Source: Papiliotrema nemorosa
Lineage: Eukaryota > Basidiomycota > Tremellomycetes > Tremellales > Rhynchogastremaceae
DNA length: 64,000 bases
Direction of reading: 5' to 3'
Assembly (NCBI GenBank): GCA_032158125.1
Contig: JASKOT010000006.1
Coordinates: 620,001-684,000 of the forward strand
Part shown: piece after piece, positions 32,686 to 44,736 of the stretch
How the letters are laid out: every line of letters starts with the position of its first letter
Numbering within the stretch: position 1 is the stretch's first letter
Notes under the pieces: model-generated
Databases searched by the model: none
What the model saw: only the letters and a program-made list of their open reading frames with translations
What the model was told of the DNA's origin: nothing
Position numbers and translations under genes: made by a program

Positions 32686-34546
32686 ATGCCCAAAGATCGT
32701 CGATATACACGTAGTGAACTGCAAAGTCTACGTAGAGCAGATCTACAATCCCTCTTCAAGGTACGTCTCATGTTCTACTGCTTATCCGCCTACATCGGGT
32801 CACCCACTTATAGTCCAGATCAATGGCCTCGTTGGAGCGAATCAGTCTACGCCGGTTCTTATCGATGCGCTGGACAAGCACTTTAGTCTGCCTGGATGGT
32901 CACCCACAAAAAGGACGGCGGGGTCGAATGCAGCTGGAGGACCCGCTCGACCAGGTGCAAAGAGGATGTTGAGCCAACGTCCGGCCATCACGGTCAAACC
33001 TGTCAGAGATGTCAAGAAGCGAACGACGACGAAAAGCGTAGTGGATCACCTGGTGACGCCCAATAAAGTGGTAGAGGAGGTGAGGATGGATGAAGTGGTG
33101 CTGAGTCAGAATGAAGGTGAGTTTCCATCTCTGATCAAGAGCATCGCTCAACGTCAAGCAGGACCCTCTACAATCACCTCTCCCTTGGTCATGGCCCCTC
33201 CATCACTTCCCTCTTCAGTAACACGATCAGGAGGACTGAGCCACGCTAGGGTGAAAGAGATGCTGGATGAGAGGGATCGAGCATGGGAGATTAGACTCGA
33301 GACTCGGCTGCGCACGTTGGAACAGGCATACGAGAGAAGAGTCGTAGAGCTGGAGAAACGTGTGGAAGAACAATTGCGACGACTGACCGGGACGTCACTC
33401 CCCACCTCGTCCACCCCGACCACCGTTGTACCCGAATTCACCCTCACGGCCGATACACCTACCAACATAGCTCTAGGTAAGAGGACACAACGCGACACAC
33501 CGAATCAGACCCCTCGAGCGGGACCCGGCTCTTCGCCCGCTACTAAGCGCGCCCGTATCGATACGACGGAAGAAGAGGAAGATTCCGATGCGATGTTACC
33601 CCACACCCCGTCTCCGCCCAATACCGCTGCGGCACCCAGAACACCTTCACCAGGGCATCAGGGGGTCATGACGGACAACTCGCGCACACCAGGTATATCT
33701 GCCGACTTTTCACCACCTCCTCAATTCAGCGCCCGTAAATCACGCCACGGGGATGACGATGAGGAGGACGACAGAATGGGAGAAATACCTTACCCCTTAT
33801 TCGCTACCACCCCACGACCATCTGAACCGAGAAGTCCAACGCTCGATGCTCCACCGTCTGCCAACCGGTACAGATTAGGACATGCTCGAGCAGCCACTCT
33901 TACACCTGGTCGTCGGAAGCCTTCTCCCGCACCTAGAGCAGTATCCGAAGCACACAAGGAGTTGTCGACCATTACCGAATCAGACGAACCGTCTTTCCAG
34001 ATCTCGCTGGCTCGTCGGAGAGTAGCATCTGAGCATACACCGACAAGACTTGTACCCGCTGCATTGAGGGGTAGCAGTGTTCCCGTCTCACCACCTCAGC
34101 TTTCACCTTCACCCTCTATAGGCGCATCAGATCGAGAAGGTGGATTTACATACACCCCCTTTCCGCCTGTTCCTCGTGCTGTACGCGCTCAAAGTACATT
34201 GTCGAACTCGAGCATTGCGCCAAAAGCTGAACCTTTGTCCAGAGGGAACAGCGCTTTCCATTCTCGACCCACAGAGCAAGTGGCCGAGGACCAAGAGGAC
34301 GAAGAATTGGACGAGGTGGAAGATCGTCATCGGGATGTCAGTCCATTGATGGATTATATGGACGTGGCGACGTATGGTCTGTTGGGGACAGACTCACTGG
34401 GACAGATGAATACACCGAATCATCGGACTCTGTTGGGCACGGAACGGTACAGAGATACGAGGTTTGGCGATGTGCCCATGGTTTCATGGGGTTCACCTTC
34501 GGTCGATCTGGGTCCGAATACCCCTGCTTCAAGGAGGGACTGGTAG
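32686..34546 (+). CDS. SAP-like, coiled-coil, largely disordered protein
   Basis: Exon 1 (32686-32760, MPKDRRYTRSELQSLRRADL) splices with GTACGT to an AG at 32818. Exon 2 then reads INGLVGANQSTPVLIDALDKHF and stays open to TAG at 34546, about 600 residues in all. The joined N-terminus (residues 8-46) has the helix-turn-helix pattern of a SAP DNA-binding motif. Around 33240-33390 a charged coiled coil (ERDRAWEIRLETRLRTLEQ) is followed by long Ser/Pro/Thr disorder, many TP/SP sites and acidic patches. A nuclear, DNA- or RNA-associated role is likely but no ortholog is named. A nearer TAG acceptor would break the frame, so 32818 is chosen. Confidence 0.75.
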
Positions 34547-34813
34547 GTGTGTCAGTGCATTCAGAGGGGGACATCTTGGATCATCAGGCGAATGGGGTGG
34601 ATCGCGAATCTGCTGATACGAATCATTACCATATTATAACATACAACTCGGCATGACTATCTTTAGCGTATCTTGTGTATACAATGTCATGTTGTGCATA
34701 ATTGGAACCTGGAGGTCTCGTGCAGACTGCTGCTTATAGCGATAGGCCCATGTGAGGGCCAAGATCCCGAGACCATTGGATGCATACGGCTGTCATCTGC
34801 GTACGATTAAAGC

Positions 34814-35692
34814 TCAAACACCCGTGTAGTATTCCCGTTGAGAGAGCATCCAGATGATTCCAGTGACTGTTCGAATTAGCCATAGCTCCTCGGTGAAAGT
34901 CAAAGTTCAAGGGAGCAGTCTCTGCTCATTTGGGACGAGTCAACGAGGGCGTTTGACGAGAGATGAGGGTGAGGAGTAGGGTGATGTCGAGATGTCAAGC
35001 AAGGCTTGAAGGATGAAAAGTTGCAATGGACGGACATACTTGAAATGATGATAGGTCCAGCGGTTGCTCTGCCCAATTTTGCAGTTCTATACACTGCGAA
35101 TTCCAAGAAGAAATGGGTAAAAGCGATCATGTACGTGGCGACACCTAGATCATACACCCTCTTCATTAGCTTATCTCATGCAATGGAGGAAAGGGAGAAA
35201 GAAAGGACGGAAGAGGGTAAGAGATGGAATGTGGGAGTGTAGGCCTATTTACGGTTTGTTTGTAATGTTGTATGCTGCGTAGGCTCTAACTACTGATACT
35301 GCAGCCGTGTAGATTCCAAAGATCCTCGCTGTCAATGGCGAGACTATCATCAGTCATCGCGGACCTCATCTTTCATTCCCGGTCCATCAAACCCCAACCA
35401 GGATGACCATGGCGTGGGCGGTGGAGGTACACGGCAAGGTGATGGCTCACCTTGGTCAGGTGCATTCCCATATATCTCTTTAGTCTGCCAAGTTATAAAG
35501 TTTGTAGAGATTGCATTGTATGTTCCCGATGCGCACCCGAACAAGATGAAGAATGGGAGGTATCCTCCTCCAAGAGGTGTCGGGGGTGCGTCTGCTCGTC
35601 AGCCAACTTTGCACCTGATCCGACTAGAAGTAGCATCTCTTGCGACAGGAAGGATGATAGGGAGGATGGCCCAAAGACGACGTACAGGACAT
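34814..35692 (-). CDS. ERG28: Ergosterol biosynthesis scaffold protein Erg28
   Basis: Four or five exons reconstruct a typical Erg28. A short start exon ATGTCCT at 35692 is spliced to YAPPTPLGGGYLPFFILFG (first membrane segment). Then come GTYNAISTNFITWQTKEIY, VSPLTARIFGIYTAA, RAYAAYNITNKP, RVYDLGVATYMIAF, KLGRATAGPIII and a last exon TGIIWMLSQREYYTGV ending at TGA 34814-34816. Erg28 is a small ER membrane protein that tethers the C-4 demethylation enzymes of the ergosterol pathway. The last intron (34867-35039, 173 nt) is unusually long for this window. It lies downstream of DRN1 on the same strand. Confidence 0.9.
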
Positions 35693-35886
35693 GTTGGGAT
35701 GCGGTCAAAGTCGAGATGAGGTCGAAGATTGATGGTCAACAGAAATCCGGTCACCTTTCCACCTTTGTGGCCGAGTGCCCGGACGCGTCGAAACTCGCTC
35801 CCGAACACCAAACTTGACTCGCGGTCATGATGCATGCTATGCGGTACTTGTACTCGAGTAACTCGACTATCACCCTCTGAATGATC

Positions 35887-38448
35887 TCAGGCCTGCTTAT
35901 TATACGGCGCAAAGGCCTTTTTAAACTTCTGCGCATCCTCCTTCTCTTCTCCTTCTCCCTGCCCACAATCCTTCCAGTCGATCCGATGCTGATACCCTAA
36001 TAAACTACCCAACACCATTCTGGCCATCAGTGCCGAATCCTCTGCCCTCGACTCTGAACTCACCGCCCAAATTGCAAGTCAAAGTTCCCCTTGAGGAGGT
36101 GGACCAGCTTGGTCCCATCTGGACATTCCACCTTGAAATAGTTGCCCGAGCTGCCCACATTCGATAAAGCCTCCTCAGGGTTCGCTTCCCAATCAAGACC
36201 TTGATGTTCTCCCGCCGCCTTGAAACTCGGTGCTACCTTGCTTGCGAGCTCTTTGGGCACCGGGACAATCTGCACGTGTGCATGTCCTCCCCGACCCGAA
36301 AGTCGTCCCACCTCCCAGACTACCGGTACCGCGCCATACGCCTCGTAGCACACTCGAAGAGATGTCTTGTACGACTCGATTTCGGCGATGATGTTCACGG
36401 CGTCTTCCGCGGGGATTGAGAGCAGAGTAGGATGATGCGCAATAGGTATGATCTGCGATGTCAGTCACTTGGCCGATGTGAGCACATTGCGAATACGCAC
36501 CAAAACGTGCCCACCCCCAGGAACGAGCGGTTTCGATCCACCTTGAGCAACGTGTGCTGGTGTCGTGGGGATAAGCTGCCCTTTGGGCAATGTCACATAT
36601 GTCTCTTGTCCAATAGCCGTGATGAGGTGCTTGGTGACTTTGGGATTACTCAAGCAGAACCAGCCTGAAGGGTAAGCCCAACGCAGCGCTGTGCTCGTAT
36701 TGATTAACTTACATTCTTCTGGAGCCATCTCCTTCCTCTTATTTCTGCCATGATGCTTGTCCGCGACCGAAGGGCAGTCTCGGAAGAAGTGTGCATCGGC
36801 CGCACCGCAAGCTCGACAAGTGTATCCCGCTGGGGGCTGTTTTGACGTTCGCAGCTCATTTCGTTCAGGACATTCTCGGATGTAGTGGTCGGACTGCTTC
36901 GTAAGCCAATCTCGTTGATCCCTAAGAAGTGCAGCTCACAGCGTGGCAGATATTGCACTTGTAGCCCGGCGGAGGCTTCGAAGGGTCTCGTTCTGGCTTG
37001 TTTGGGCATTCCTGTATCCAATGCTGGGCGTGAGCTCGGACGAAAAGAAAAAGTATCAACTTACGCCTGGAGTATTGCATGCTCTGCACACATATGTGTC
37101 AGGAGGTGGCCCGCGCTCTATTGGTCAGAATGTGTACTCCAGCCAAATGAGAGTGCTCACCCGTCTTCGCCCGCTTCCCAGACGGGCCGTCTTGGGATTC
37201 GGTGTCCTGTCCGTCTTGATGAGATCTCCTCTTTCCGCTTGATTCTGCCTGATGAGCCACCTCTGCTCGGACGATAAACGGATTCGGAGTAGAGTTTGTC
37301 GGTTTCACCGGTAAAGCGGCCGATGGTGATTGAGGAGGTAGCGTGAATGCGTAGAACCACTGACGTCGTCAGCTCTGGTAAGCTTTCCAAGAGACAGCAG
37401 CTCACTCGAGCCTTCTTGACACCTTGCGGCTCTTCACCGCCCAGAGCTCCAAGCTTGACGGCCCTCGTCCACCGCTCCTCCTTCTCGTTCTCGCCCGTCC
37501 ACCCAAACGGCTCCCTCTCCCAGAATCCTTCACCTTCGCCCCAGAAGATATACCTCGGTCGACATTTGGTGACCACTTCACCGAGCGGAGGAACCGTTTG
37601 AGCGAGAGGAAACGGGAGACTGGCGGCGGCTGGCGAAAGAAGGGAAAGCGAAGGTGGAGGTGAGGAAAGCAATAACAGGTCGACGCCTTGAAATGCCGAA
37701 GAAAGCGATACGGCGGATTCTCGGGCTGAAGCAAGGGAGGGCTCAGAGGAAGGGTTGAAAAGTGGATTCGAGAGGTAAGAATCGACTGAGGGTTTTGTGA
37801 TGATGGGAGAGAACACGCCCTGTATGGTGAGTCAGGCTAATGTGAGAGATTCCCGAGACTGACTGCATCTTGCCCCGAAGCATACATTCCCTCGTCATAT
37901 GATCCACCCACGCATCCGATCTTCAAGCCTTGCGCGGTAGTCAGAATCGTCGACTTTCCTGCCTGTTAGCTGCTAGTGCTGATATCCGCTCAGCTCACCT
38001 AAAAATACTAGGTTGTCCAGCACTTCCCCTCCGCTAGCTTCTATCCTAGCTTGTACATTCGCAGGCAGCTCATACCTGCCCAAAGTGAAGTAGGTGGGTA
38101 CCGGAACTGTCTTATCAGCTGTATCCGGGCTACGAGATGCTTAACTCACAGCTGATCCCGTCCACTTCAGAACCGTCGCTTCCTGCCTTGAACACATCTC
38201 CTACAAGCACGCAAGCGTCAAAAGGGCCGTGTTTGGCGTTGATAGCGGTGATCTTGGAGACGGTGGCTGATAGCTCGGACAAAGGTGAACCTATTGCCAG
38301 GCTAAGAAGAGCGGTCAGAAACGGTGACAAGTATAGAATAGGGCGTTTGGGTAGCCGGAGAAGAAGGAATGCGTTCAGCTAGACCCTCCACGTTAAGCAA
38401 AGAGATACGAACATTTTCAACGCAGTCGGCTGATGGACCATCTTGAAT
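35887..38448 (-). CDS. DRN1: Drn1/CWF19L1-type lariat-debranching associated protein; start exon not fixed
   Basis: From the 5' side: a metallophosphoesterase-like start (VRISLLNVEG joined to SPLSELSATVSKITAINAKH, GPFDACVLVGDVF), TYFTLGRYELP, GSYDEG, CRPRYIFWGEGEGFWEREPF, a basic linker, and three zinc knuckles (CRACNTPGHWIQDC, CNICHASDHYIREC, CRACGAADAHFFRDC). The CwfJ/HIT-like C-terminus follows (WFCLSNPKVTKHLI, HAHVQIVPVP, DWKDCGQGEGEEKEDA), ending at TGA 35887-35889. Drn1 family proteins bind the debranching enzyme Dbr1 and the intron-lariat spliceosome. About ten exons. No convincing ATG was found upstream of 38448, so the very 5' end may be a further small exon. The third knuckle has one extra residue. 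Confidence 0.88.
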
Positions 38449-39062
38449 CTAGGTTAGTCCTGCCCCCGACAAAATTCAGAGAGCTCTCTTGGTGATCTCC
38501 AGGATAGAGTATGGAGACGAGGTGAATGTGAGTGGAGGACGGTTCCATGTCAATATTTGATTCCGCTCCTGCTGCAAGATGCTAGGGGCAGCTCTTGACC
38601 AACCATCTTCTCCATGCATACGTCGAGGCTGGCAATCCCATGGACCAAGTCTTCTCGTCCGCTGCGTCTTTGCTGACCACTGGATTATACCGCCGGACAT
38701 CTCGCTGACGCGTCATGTTCTGACCGCATGGGATATCCCGTATCTCGCGGTTGCCAAGACTGGCCCATACGCCGTCACCGGGAAGGCGTTTGATGTTCAA
38801 AGAAGGCTTTGATCAGAATGATCACGGCGACGTGTTCTTCATAAGCAGGTGATACAAGTGTACTTTGCATGGTAAAGCTGGCTAGGTATCGTCGTAACAA
38901 CAGATTTCCAAGGGTCTCCGTCTATGGGGGGCTATAGCGTTCCAAAGATCGCCTTCTTTCTGCTTCATGTACATCCCATCCTCTCACATTCCATCATCTT
39001 CACGTTCAGATCTTTTCGGTGTAAAGCGACTTTGGGCCCGGCGGTGCCGAGTTCAGAAACAT
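38449..39062. other. Intergenic region between DRN1 and the secreted-peptide gene
   Basis: Some minus-strand open frames (up to 74 codons) occur but show no homology or splice logic. It probably holds the DRN1 promoter, perhaps its missing first exon, and the 3' UTR of the peptide gene. Confidence 0.4.
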
Positions 39063-39242
39063 TTACCAAGGTCGTCCTGGAGTGGTTAGCATCCTTTACG
39101 AAACCAGGACGACGCATGACTCACCTGGTCGACCGATCCACTGGGCCTCGGGTCCAGAAGAGGTGGTAGCGGCCTGAGGGGCAGGAGCAGGAGCAGCGGC
39201 AACGAGGCCGACGAGGGCAAGGAGGACAAGAGTGAACTTCAT
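39063..39242 (-). CDS. Tiny secreted peptide, 43 residues
   Basis: Two exons (39125-39242 and 39063-39076) separated by a 48-nt intron with GTGAGT donor, GCTAAC branch point and CCAG acceptor. The product opens MKFTLVLLALVGLVAA, a textbook signal peptide with likely cleavage near Ala-16/17. A mature part of only about 26 residues follows: APAPAPQ, a Ser/Thr stretch, and a C-terminus QWIGRPGRPW. There are no cysteines and no CAAX box, so it is neither a typical disulfide effector nor a prenylated pheromone. A TATA box lies about 100 bp upstream. Without splicing the frame continues to a slightly longer form ending SCVVLVS. Confidence 0.6.
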
Positions 39243-41667
39243 TGTGATTGAGTATAGGTTGGTCCGTAGATAGGAATGCGTGAAAGGGGAGTTGGTAAAA
39301 GTAGTGGGATGAACAGACGAGAGGGGTTGGCCAACGTTGCTTTTATATCTGTTGGAACCAGAAGGCAGAGGATGATCACGTACCTACCAAGGAAAAGAAC
39401 GCATCATCTCAAGGTGACATGGTAAAAACGCCAAGCCCGAGGGGAATGCCAAAGCCCTCCTGTGCCCCCACTCGCTCGTTGACCCACCCTTGCCCTGACC
39501 GATCAAGCTTTGTATCTTCAAGGGATGGTCCACCCCCACCCGGGAAGGGAGAGTGTAAAGGGCCCGTCTTTGTGCCTGTCTTTCCACACCTTAACTTGGT
39601 TGCACCGCTCATCTGACGCCGAAGACATGTACCTTAGCGCCCCAGACACGTCGCTTTGGACATCTGATCGTCAGGCCCGGCAGGGATCCTTTACTTAGAT
39701 GCCGTCTCGAATCTACCGGCCAAGGACTCGAATTCACGCTAAAGGTCTTCTCATCTTGCCCTTCCTTTTCGTCCCACTTGCCGTGAGAGCAGAGTCTGGA
39801 CAAGGAGCGCTTTTGGTTTGCCAAGCAATGCCGTCTTCAACTCTAACGTGTATTCAGTGATGGGTCCCGTCTACGAGAAAAGGAGTCAAAATCGTATACT
39901 TCCCTCGCTGTCATGAATCGGTTGAGAGGTGGAAAAAAGCGCCGTCGGAAGACGGTTAAGCTGTTCCAGAACGACACATTGTGGCGTTCCCGACGAGAAG
40001 AGATTATCGTGGCGTCGACGGGTGGGTAAATAAGTGGCGTCGCAGGAGCCAACAGGTGGGCGTCGTAGGACCTCTCTGATCATAGATACGTGTGTACACC
40101 CTGTTGGCGGTCCCCACACCTTAAGTGTTATATTCTAAAGTAACGAGTTCGGGAGGCAAGGCACGGTAGACCCGAAACTCGCGCGTGACTGCAAAGTGAT
40201 GCACGAGAGGAGTTGGTACAGGAGATTTCTGGACATTTCGTGGATCGATCCAAAGTATCGTGGGATGAGATCCCATATCATGAACCTGACTCTCACGGTA
40301 CGAAGGGCAGTCACCGAAAGTCTAGACTGCTCGCTCCGCTGACCTGATGATATCTGTTCGACAGATGGAGACAAAAGGAAAGCGGTGAAATGGTAGAGTG
40401 ACGCCCACCGGTTTCACCACTTTCTCCCATCCTCGACCATAACGCCAAGGCGCATCATTGATGTGGAGTTCCGTGTCTCGCTTTATCTTATCTCAGACTC
40501 GTACCGCTTTCAGGCAAGAATAATACAATACGACTTTGTCCATGATGCATAGCTCATTGTCTCGCTCGAAAGCGTTACGATGATGGATGAGAAGCGTGTT
40601 TCATCCGCGCAGTATCGTACCTTGATGGCTTAATCCGCCTACTCGGAATGAACAGTCAGGTGAATACCGAGGGCAAAAACGATTTGTCCCCATTCACCTC
40701 CACCAATACGGCGGACGCCTGTGTACAGCATCCTGGCGCTTCTTCGCAGTGTGATGTGAGATCCCCAGCGTCGCATCGGTGAGTTGTGATTCATCGGTGA
40801 CATCGCGAGACGTCGAAAGAGAACACTTCCCAGTCGGTCGGAAGATGACGATGTGAAGGCATGTCATATCACTGCATTGTCGGCCCCGATGTCGGCGCAG
40901 GACACTCTTATCAGATACGCCGCTGACCACGTTCATGTCAGACCGCCCTGAATCACATTTCATTCAGTCAAGAGTCGGTGAGACATACAAACTTCCGGCT
41001 CATCCGCAGTTGAGCTTGGATGAACGCCACCAATGCACCTCTCTCCGGGTCCACTTACGAGCATGTCTTCCGGGCTGTACTTCGTATGTGGCGTCGAGAC
41101 TGGTTAGTGTACACGGCTTCACCCCTAGTCATGATGATACTCGTGCGTAGGTGGAGGCAAATCGCAGTGTTCGGTCTCTGGTGAAACTTTCTGTGGTCTC
41201 CAGCACGATCCGTCCTGTCTATAAGGGAGGAAAAGCGAGCTCTGTCTGAATGGATTGGGAAGGCCAGCCATTGTAGGCTTCAAATCAAGCAACAGAGCCG
41301 GTAAAGACGAAGTTTACATTGGTAGAGGTCAGCTCCATCCACGGGAACAAGTCAGCTGGAAGTTCAGTTGCTTTCGGGGATTCTCGCGTCCGACCACCGT
41401 CTTGTTATTGAACTGGACCCTGCGTAGCTTGGGACTTCAAGGCATCTCATCGTAGCGTGCGTGGTAAGTGAGAACAAGTACCAAGTAGGGTAAGAGCAAG
41501 ATGGAATCCGGTTATTTCCGGCTTTCATCCCCTGGTAACGCGGGAATTTCCGCCTTGGGCCCCCGTCATCACATCCCCTATAGCGACAGCCAGTCCAAGT
41601 CGTTCAAATACACCTGCATTCACCCATCCGGTATCGCCCATCATCCACCTGCAACCTCTGATCTGAC
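39243..41667. other. 2.4-kb gene-free region between divergent genes
   Basis: Apart from the TATA box of the peptide gene at 39342-39349, nothing was recognised: open frames are short and unspliceable, and no repeat, tRNA or transposon motif was found. It is the largest gene-free interval in the window and could hide a lowly conserved or noncoding gene. Confidence 0.4.
39342..39349 (-). promoter_or_regulatory. TATA box of the secreted-peptide gene
   Basis: On the minus strand AGATATAAAAGC lies about 100 bp upstream of the ATG at 39242, a normal TATA-to-start distance with a short leader. Confidence 0.6.
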
Positions 41668-42195
41668 ATGGTGAGCTGAGATAGCTTCTCAAGTTCATCG
41701 AAGCTCATGAACAGTCTCATCAACCAGCCGCTGGAGTGAGCTCTTCTCTCAACCCTTGCCTTTCTGGTCTCCAGGCGCATTGGCATCAGCTGCTCGTTCG
41801 GTGACTAATGATCAGTTGGCAGCCGTTTCCACTCTTGGCGGAGTGATGGCTTACACTCGAGCGGGATCCGTACCGAGTCTCGTGGCCTGTCTAGGTGTAT
41901 CTGCCGTGATGGCAATGAGCAGTATGAGGATTCGCGATAACTTGGACTATGGTTATGAAGGGGCTACTCGTGAGTGGTCCCAATAGATTTATGAGTCGAT
42001 ATTGAGCGATACAGTTGGATCTGCGGCATTGCTTGTGCCGATCTTACGGTGGGTTTTAGCTGTCGGATGAATCAGCTGAAGCTCAGTCGAGCGGTAATCA
42101 CGAGGGCTCCAATTCCAGTCACAATTTCTGCGCTGGCAGCCGCTTCAACTGCATACTATGCAAAAGCAATCTATGACCACCAACGACCTCGATAG
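41668..42195 (+). CDS. TMEM14-family small membrane protein
   Basis: Five exons: 41668-41670 (ATG only), 41715-41735, 41816-41969, 42015-42048 and 42087-42195. The joined start is M-SHQPAAG-LAAVSTLGGVMAYTRAGS, followed by VPSLVACLGVSAVMAMSSM, GSAALLVPILRRA and a C-terminal hydrophobic ALAAASTAYYAKAIYD. That is about 106 residues with three to four membrane segments, matching the TMEM14/UPF0136 family (GG..A...GS.PSL signature). Family members sit in mitochondrial or ER membranes and have been tied to heme or lipid transport; the exact role here is not known. Intron 2 carries a CTAAT branch point close to its acceptor. Confidence 0.88.
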
Positions 42196-42386
42196 GCCTG
42201 GAACGTGCTTAAAGACTGTGATGGTGTGCTAGGAATGCGACAGAATGGGGGGAGGTGTATCAATAGGACATGGAGGACGAGCAGAGGCCCAAACGAGCAA
42301 GAAGGTAGTGACGATAATGCATACTGATGCCGACCACGGTCGTCACCATCTTTAGGTTGATTCGCAGGATCGACTTCACCACGACA

Positions 42387-43348
42387 TTATGCCCGTCTTT
42401 TCGGCGCATCCTGTCATTTCAGCAGTCTTCTCCACACGTAAAGTTGCACTCACTCGAACCATGATGCTCAACCGGTGTCCAGGCTCTAGAGGGGTTCCCT
42501 CCCAGCTCGATTCATCATACCCCAGAATGGCATGCTCGTACTCGTACCTCATCCTGTCCCTGCTTTATCAGCCTCGACGCTCCATCTACAGGTTGAGAAC
42601 TCACCTCTGAAGATATACCGTCCCACTGCGTAAGAGAACATCCCATCCTTGTCCACCCTCGTCCTTCTTCGACAAGCGTAATATCCTATCGCTACCCAGA
42701 CATATCCCCATGATGACGCTACCCGAGGCTTCGAGATTATCAACGTGTCCTAGGATCTTCCCGCTCGGAGCGAGGTGCAATAGATGCGTGATCGTCTCGG
42801 AGGGTAAGATTTCATCGAAAACCTGGGGTGAACCGGGCAAGAGCGCATAAGCCTTGTTGAGAAGCTTTGCCATATTGGGGTACTTTATCGACGAAGGCAA
42901 GGAGCTCATGGTGCTCTCGCGGTAGTCATGTATGACCGAATCATAGTGGCCCTATGATCAGCCCAGCGCCTAGATCCTGCCGAATGCTCGAGCTCACCTC
43001 GGCAAAGCCGTAAGGTCCACTGAACAGGTCCTGTAGAGGTGTCGAGGATACCGGTTCTCCAGCATGTTGATGCCCTTTCCTCCTTCTCTTTCGAGTCGGA
43101 TCACTCTTATCTAGCTTATACAGCGCTCCAGCGAGTAAATCCCTCGTTTCGTCAAGGTTGAAGAAACCGGGATACAGGGCAAAATCATCTTCCAGACCTT
43201 GAACTGGGGGATTTCCGATAGGTCGTATGAGCTCGGATCGACTCGACAGAGATTGTCGAGCGACGTCTGATATGTAGCTGCGCTGACATGTTCGGCACAG
43301 ACCTGCTTTTTGCAGGGGGACTTGTCTCGACCACCTTGAGAGCAGCAT
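42387..43348 (-). CDS. ALKBH7: Mitochondrial AlkB homolog 7-like dioxygenase
   Basis: The start ATG at 43348 (MLLSRWSRQVPLQKAGLC) gives a basic mitochondrial presequence. The core reads DDFALYPGFFNLDETRDLL, YPNMAKLLNKAYALLPGSP, ILGHVDNLEASGSVIMGICLG, IMVRDAPKRRA. HVD is the HxD iron-binding motif, and EPGHRLSIMVR supplies the distal His and 2-oxoglutarate-binding Arg. The stop TAA is at 42387-42389. Four exons. ALKBH7 in animals acts in mitochondrial protein/RNA modification and necrosis control; fungal function is unclear. It is divergent from riboflavin kinase with 178 bp between starts. Confidence 0.85.
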
Positions 43349-43526
43349 GCAGGAAGGTGTTTGGTTTCTTTCATGAGATTAGATGACGAGATATTGCCGC
43401 CTACTACGAACGGTATCGGTCAACTCCTACAAAGCCCTCGATGGCCGAGATGTTCGAGTCCAGCATCTTCCCATCGTCTTCCATCCTTTATTCCGTGCAC
43501 AACGCTAGCAGGTGATAGAGTGCACC

Positions 43527-44510
43527 ATGAGCTCGTCGACTGTCACCTCACCCCCACCCAAAGCTGAGATGGCGCCTGTATCACGAGACAATAGACCTTC
43601 GATCGTCGGTCCTGAATCGCCAGAATCACCTTACCCCCTTGAGTTGGAGGGAGTGGTCACGAAAGGTTTCGGACGTGGTGCGAGGTTCCTCGGGATACCA
43701 ACTGGTATGGAAATTTCCGTCTACTAGACTGTGGAAGGGTGCTGATGCATAGCCAATCTGCCCGATTCATCACTCGGACCGTTGAACGACCTCCAACTCA
43801 CTGGAATCTACTATGGCTTTGCCCGAGTTCACCCTTCCATCTCCACCCCTCTCCCTACTCCTAGTATATCACGTACGGCTTCCGCTTCCGGAATCTCCTC
43901 TGTCACCCCTGCCGTTGGGTCCAGCACAGGGACGAGTACGAGCGCAACCGGGAAAGGCCAGGAAGAGCTGTTGCCTGAAAACATCGCCGAGTTGCCGGGT
44001 CATACAGCTCCCTATCCGCCAGACTCGGTACCGGGTCAAGAAGACAGAGCAAAGAGATTAGAAGTTGAGGATGCCAGAGTGTGGCCTATGGTTATGTCTG
44101 TCGGGTGGAACCCTTATTTCAAGAACGAGAAGATTACAGCGGTACGTCGCGCTTCTCTGGTCAAGATGCGTTATCGCTTGGGTGGATGCTGATGATATAG
44201 GAGGTGCACATCATCCATCCCTTTGCTCATGATTTCTACGGACACGATATGAGTGTTCTAGTCTTGGGCTACATTCGACCCGAATTGGACTATATCTCAA
44301 AGGGTTCGTCTAAACCTACGCCTTCTCCGTTGGAAACGATCGCTCACGAGTGCAGAAGCTCTTATAGACGATATCAACTTTGACGTCAAGGTCGCACTGA
44401 ATAGTCTGGCTCGACCAGGATACGCTGAATACGCCAAGAGTCTGTTCTTCACCAAATACAAGCATTCAGCTGGGGACAAACCCGAGAACAAGCACCTGAA
44501 CATCGAATAG
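43527..44510 (+). CDS. FMN1: Riboflavin kinase
   Basis: Four exons from ATG 43527 to TAG 44508-44510. After a ~35-residue leader the fold starts [23 protein letters not shown], joined to ANLPD (the GRGxxxLGIPTAN flavokinase motif). GIYYGFARV follows, then a Ser/Thr/Pro-rich insertion of about 80 residues, then [31 protein letters not shown] and the C-terminal helix [13 protein letters not shown]. The enzyme makes FMN from riboflavin and ATP. The insertion between strands is longer than in short bacterial/animal enzymes but lies in a loop. All residues of the GIPTAN and DFYG motifs are intact. Confidence 0.93.
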
Positions 44511-44736
44511 AACAGGGACATCTGAATCGAGAAGAAGGGAGGGAAGGGCAAGGACCAATTGATGCCTCGACGATAGACTTGTGCCGTCATATGACTATCA
44601 GGATTTCTCTGCATATTATGGATACCCCTATAGAGTATACCTCCTGATGCCATGCTGCGAATGTTCTTGGATGCATCAGAATTCGCTGACTCGCTCGTCT
44701 TCCTTCTGAGCTCCGTTGTACTCTACCATTGTCCCC

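Noticed and set aside
38476..38800. Minus-strand open frames of 72-74 codons
   Set aside because: No homology; they could include the lost DRN1 start exon, but no junction fits.
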